Below are positions 63,969-64,000 of a stretch of DNA of 64,000 bases, piece after piece; the stretch's first letter is position 1, and each line of letters starts with the position of its first letter. The notes under the pieces were generated by a model. That model was not told where the DNA came from. It did not search any database and was given only the letters and a program-made list of their open reading frames with translations. The stretch lies in the IMG/VR virus record IMGVR_UViG_3300023184_004234, positions 1 through 64,000 of that record. The stretch is one strand, 5' to 3'. The position numbers and the translations under genes were made by a program. Source of the stretch: a virus.

Positions 63969-64000
63969 GAACATAGTATTGGTAGCTTTAATAGCTTTAT
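63949..64000 (+). CDS. N-terminal fragment of a membrane protein
   Basis: ATG 63949 opens a frame that continues beyond the window; the 17 visible residues (MKFSTIKNIVLVALIAL) are a basic start followed by a hydrophobic segment, a signal anchor or lipoprotein-like N terminus. A clear AAAGGAG ribosome binding site lies 7 bases upstream, unusual for this genome. It overlaps the preceding gene by 20 bases. Identity not determinable. Confidence 0.6.
   Translation, partial: MKFSTIKNIVLVALIAL

Noticed and set aside
1-64000. tRNA genes, integrase, attachment sites or insertion sequences
   Set aside because: By eye no cloverleaf, integrase/transposase motif or terminal inverted repeat was found; a tRNA scan could not be run, so short tRNAs cannot be fully excluded.
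1-64000. Alternative genetic code
   Set aside because: TAA, TAG (for example 24625-24627, 58907-58909) and TGA (in ATGA overlaps) all behave as stops at sensible gene ends.

Overview
The window is a contiguous 64-kb piece of a strictly lytic-type, contractile-tailed (T4-like myovirus) phage genome, very AT-rich, with every supportable gene on the + strand and genes packed end to end (most junctions overlap by 1-20 nt or leave under 40 nt; no gene-free stretch exceeds 300 bases). T4-like identity rests on a gp55-type late sigma factor (4135), a gp5-like spike (7010), a tail-lysozyme hub protein with a CHAP domain (8314), gp25 (10177), gp6 (10601), a gp46/gp47-type recombination nuclease (26098) and a peptide deformylase (3263) of the kind common in aquatic T4-like phages. 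Starts almost entirely lack a GGAGG-type ribosome binding site, which fits a Bacteroidota host; this host assignment is inference only.

Layout. (1) 1-6.6 kb: a 7Fe-type ferredoxin, a methyltransferase-like protein, a glycosyltransferase, a 2OG-Fe(II) oxygenase, an A-type Fe-S carrier, an SGNH-like protein, peptide deformylase, a small membrane protein, the late sigma factor and a NodU/CmcH-type carbamoyltransferase. (2) 6.6-24.4 kb: baseplate, spike and tail structural genes, including a 1721-residue protein with a LamG-like domain, ending with two structural genes that share a C-terminal module and are separated by a clear intrinsic terminator. (3) 24.4-29.2 kb: DNA metabolism (T7-type endonuclease I resolvase, DnaG-like primase, and a single-chain fusion of SbcD/gp47 and SbcC/gp46). 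(4) 29.2-36.1 kb: a glycosyltransferase-like gene, a small Rossmann protein, a 1536-residue tail fibre and two small fibre-associated genes. (5) 36.1-58.8 kb: a 22.7-kb collinear block for making and attaching glycans: GT-B and GT-A glycosyltransferases, three GT7-type galactosyltransferases each carrying a LamG-like domain inserted inside the catalytic fold, two radical SAM enzymes, three NAD-dependent sugar epimerase-like proteins, an RmlC-like 3,5-epimerase, a split thiamine-diphosphate enzyme, an oxygenase, SGNH-like paralogues and a paralogous glycosyltransferase family. (6) 58.8-64 kb: a tiny basic protein, a 1449-residue multidomain protein (nucleotidylyltransferase + ParB-like + ligase-like nucleotidyltransferase), a Cys-rich protein and the start of a membrane protein.

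How it may work together. The late sigma factor probably reads the structural operons; the 9-mer ATATTTATA lies 3-19 nt before seven gene starts, nearly all heading structural transcription units, and is the best late-promoter candidate. The glycan block plus the carbamoyl-, methyl- and oxygenase-type tailoring genes at the left end look like a phage-encoded pathway for an elaborate, modified glycan, most plausibly decorating the virion or altering the host surface; the Fe-S genes could supply the radical SAM enzymes. The most unusual features are the LamG-in-GT7 insertions, the radical SAM pair with the split TPP enzyme, the fused SbcD-SbcC and the 1449-residue nucleotidyltransferase fusion.
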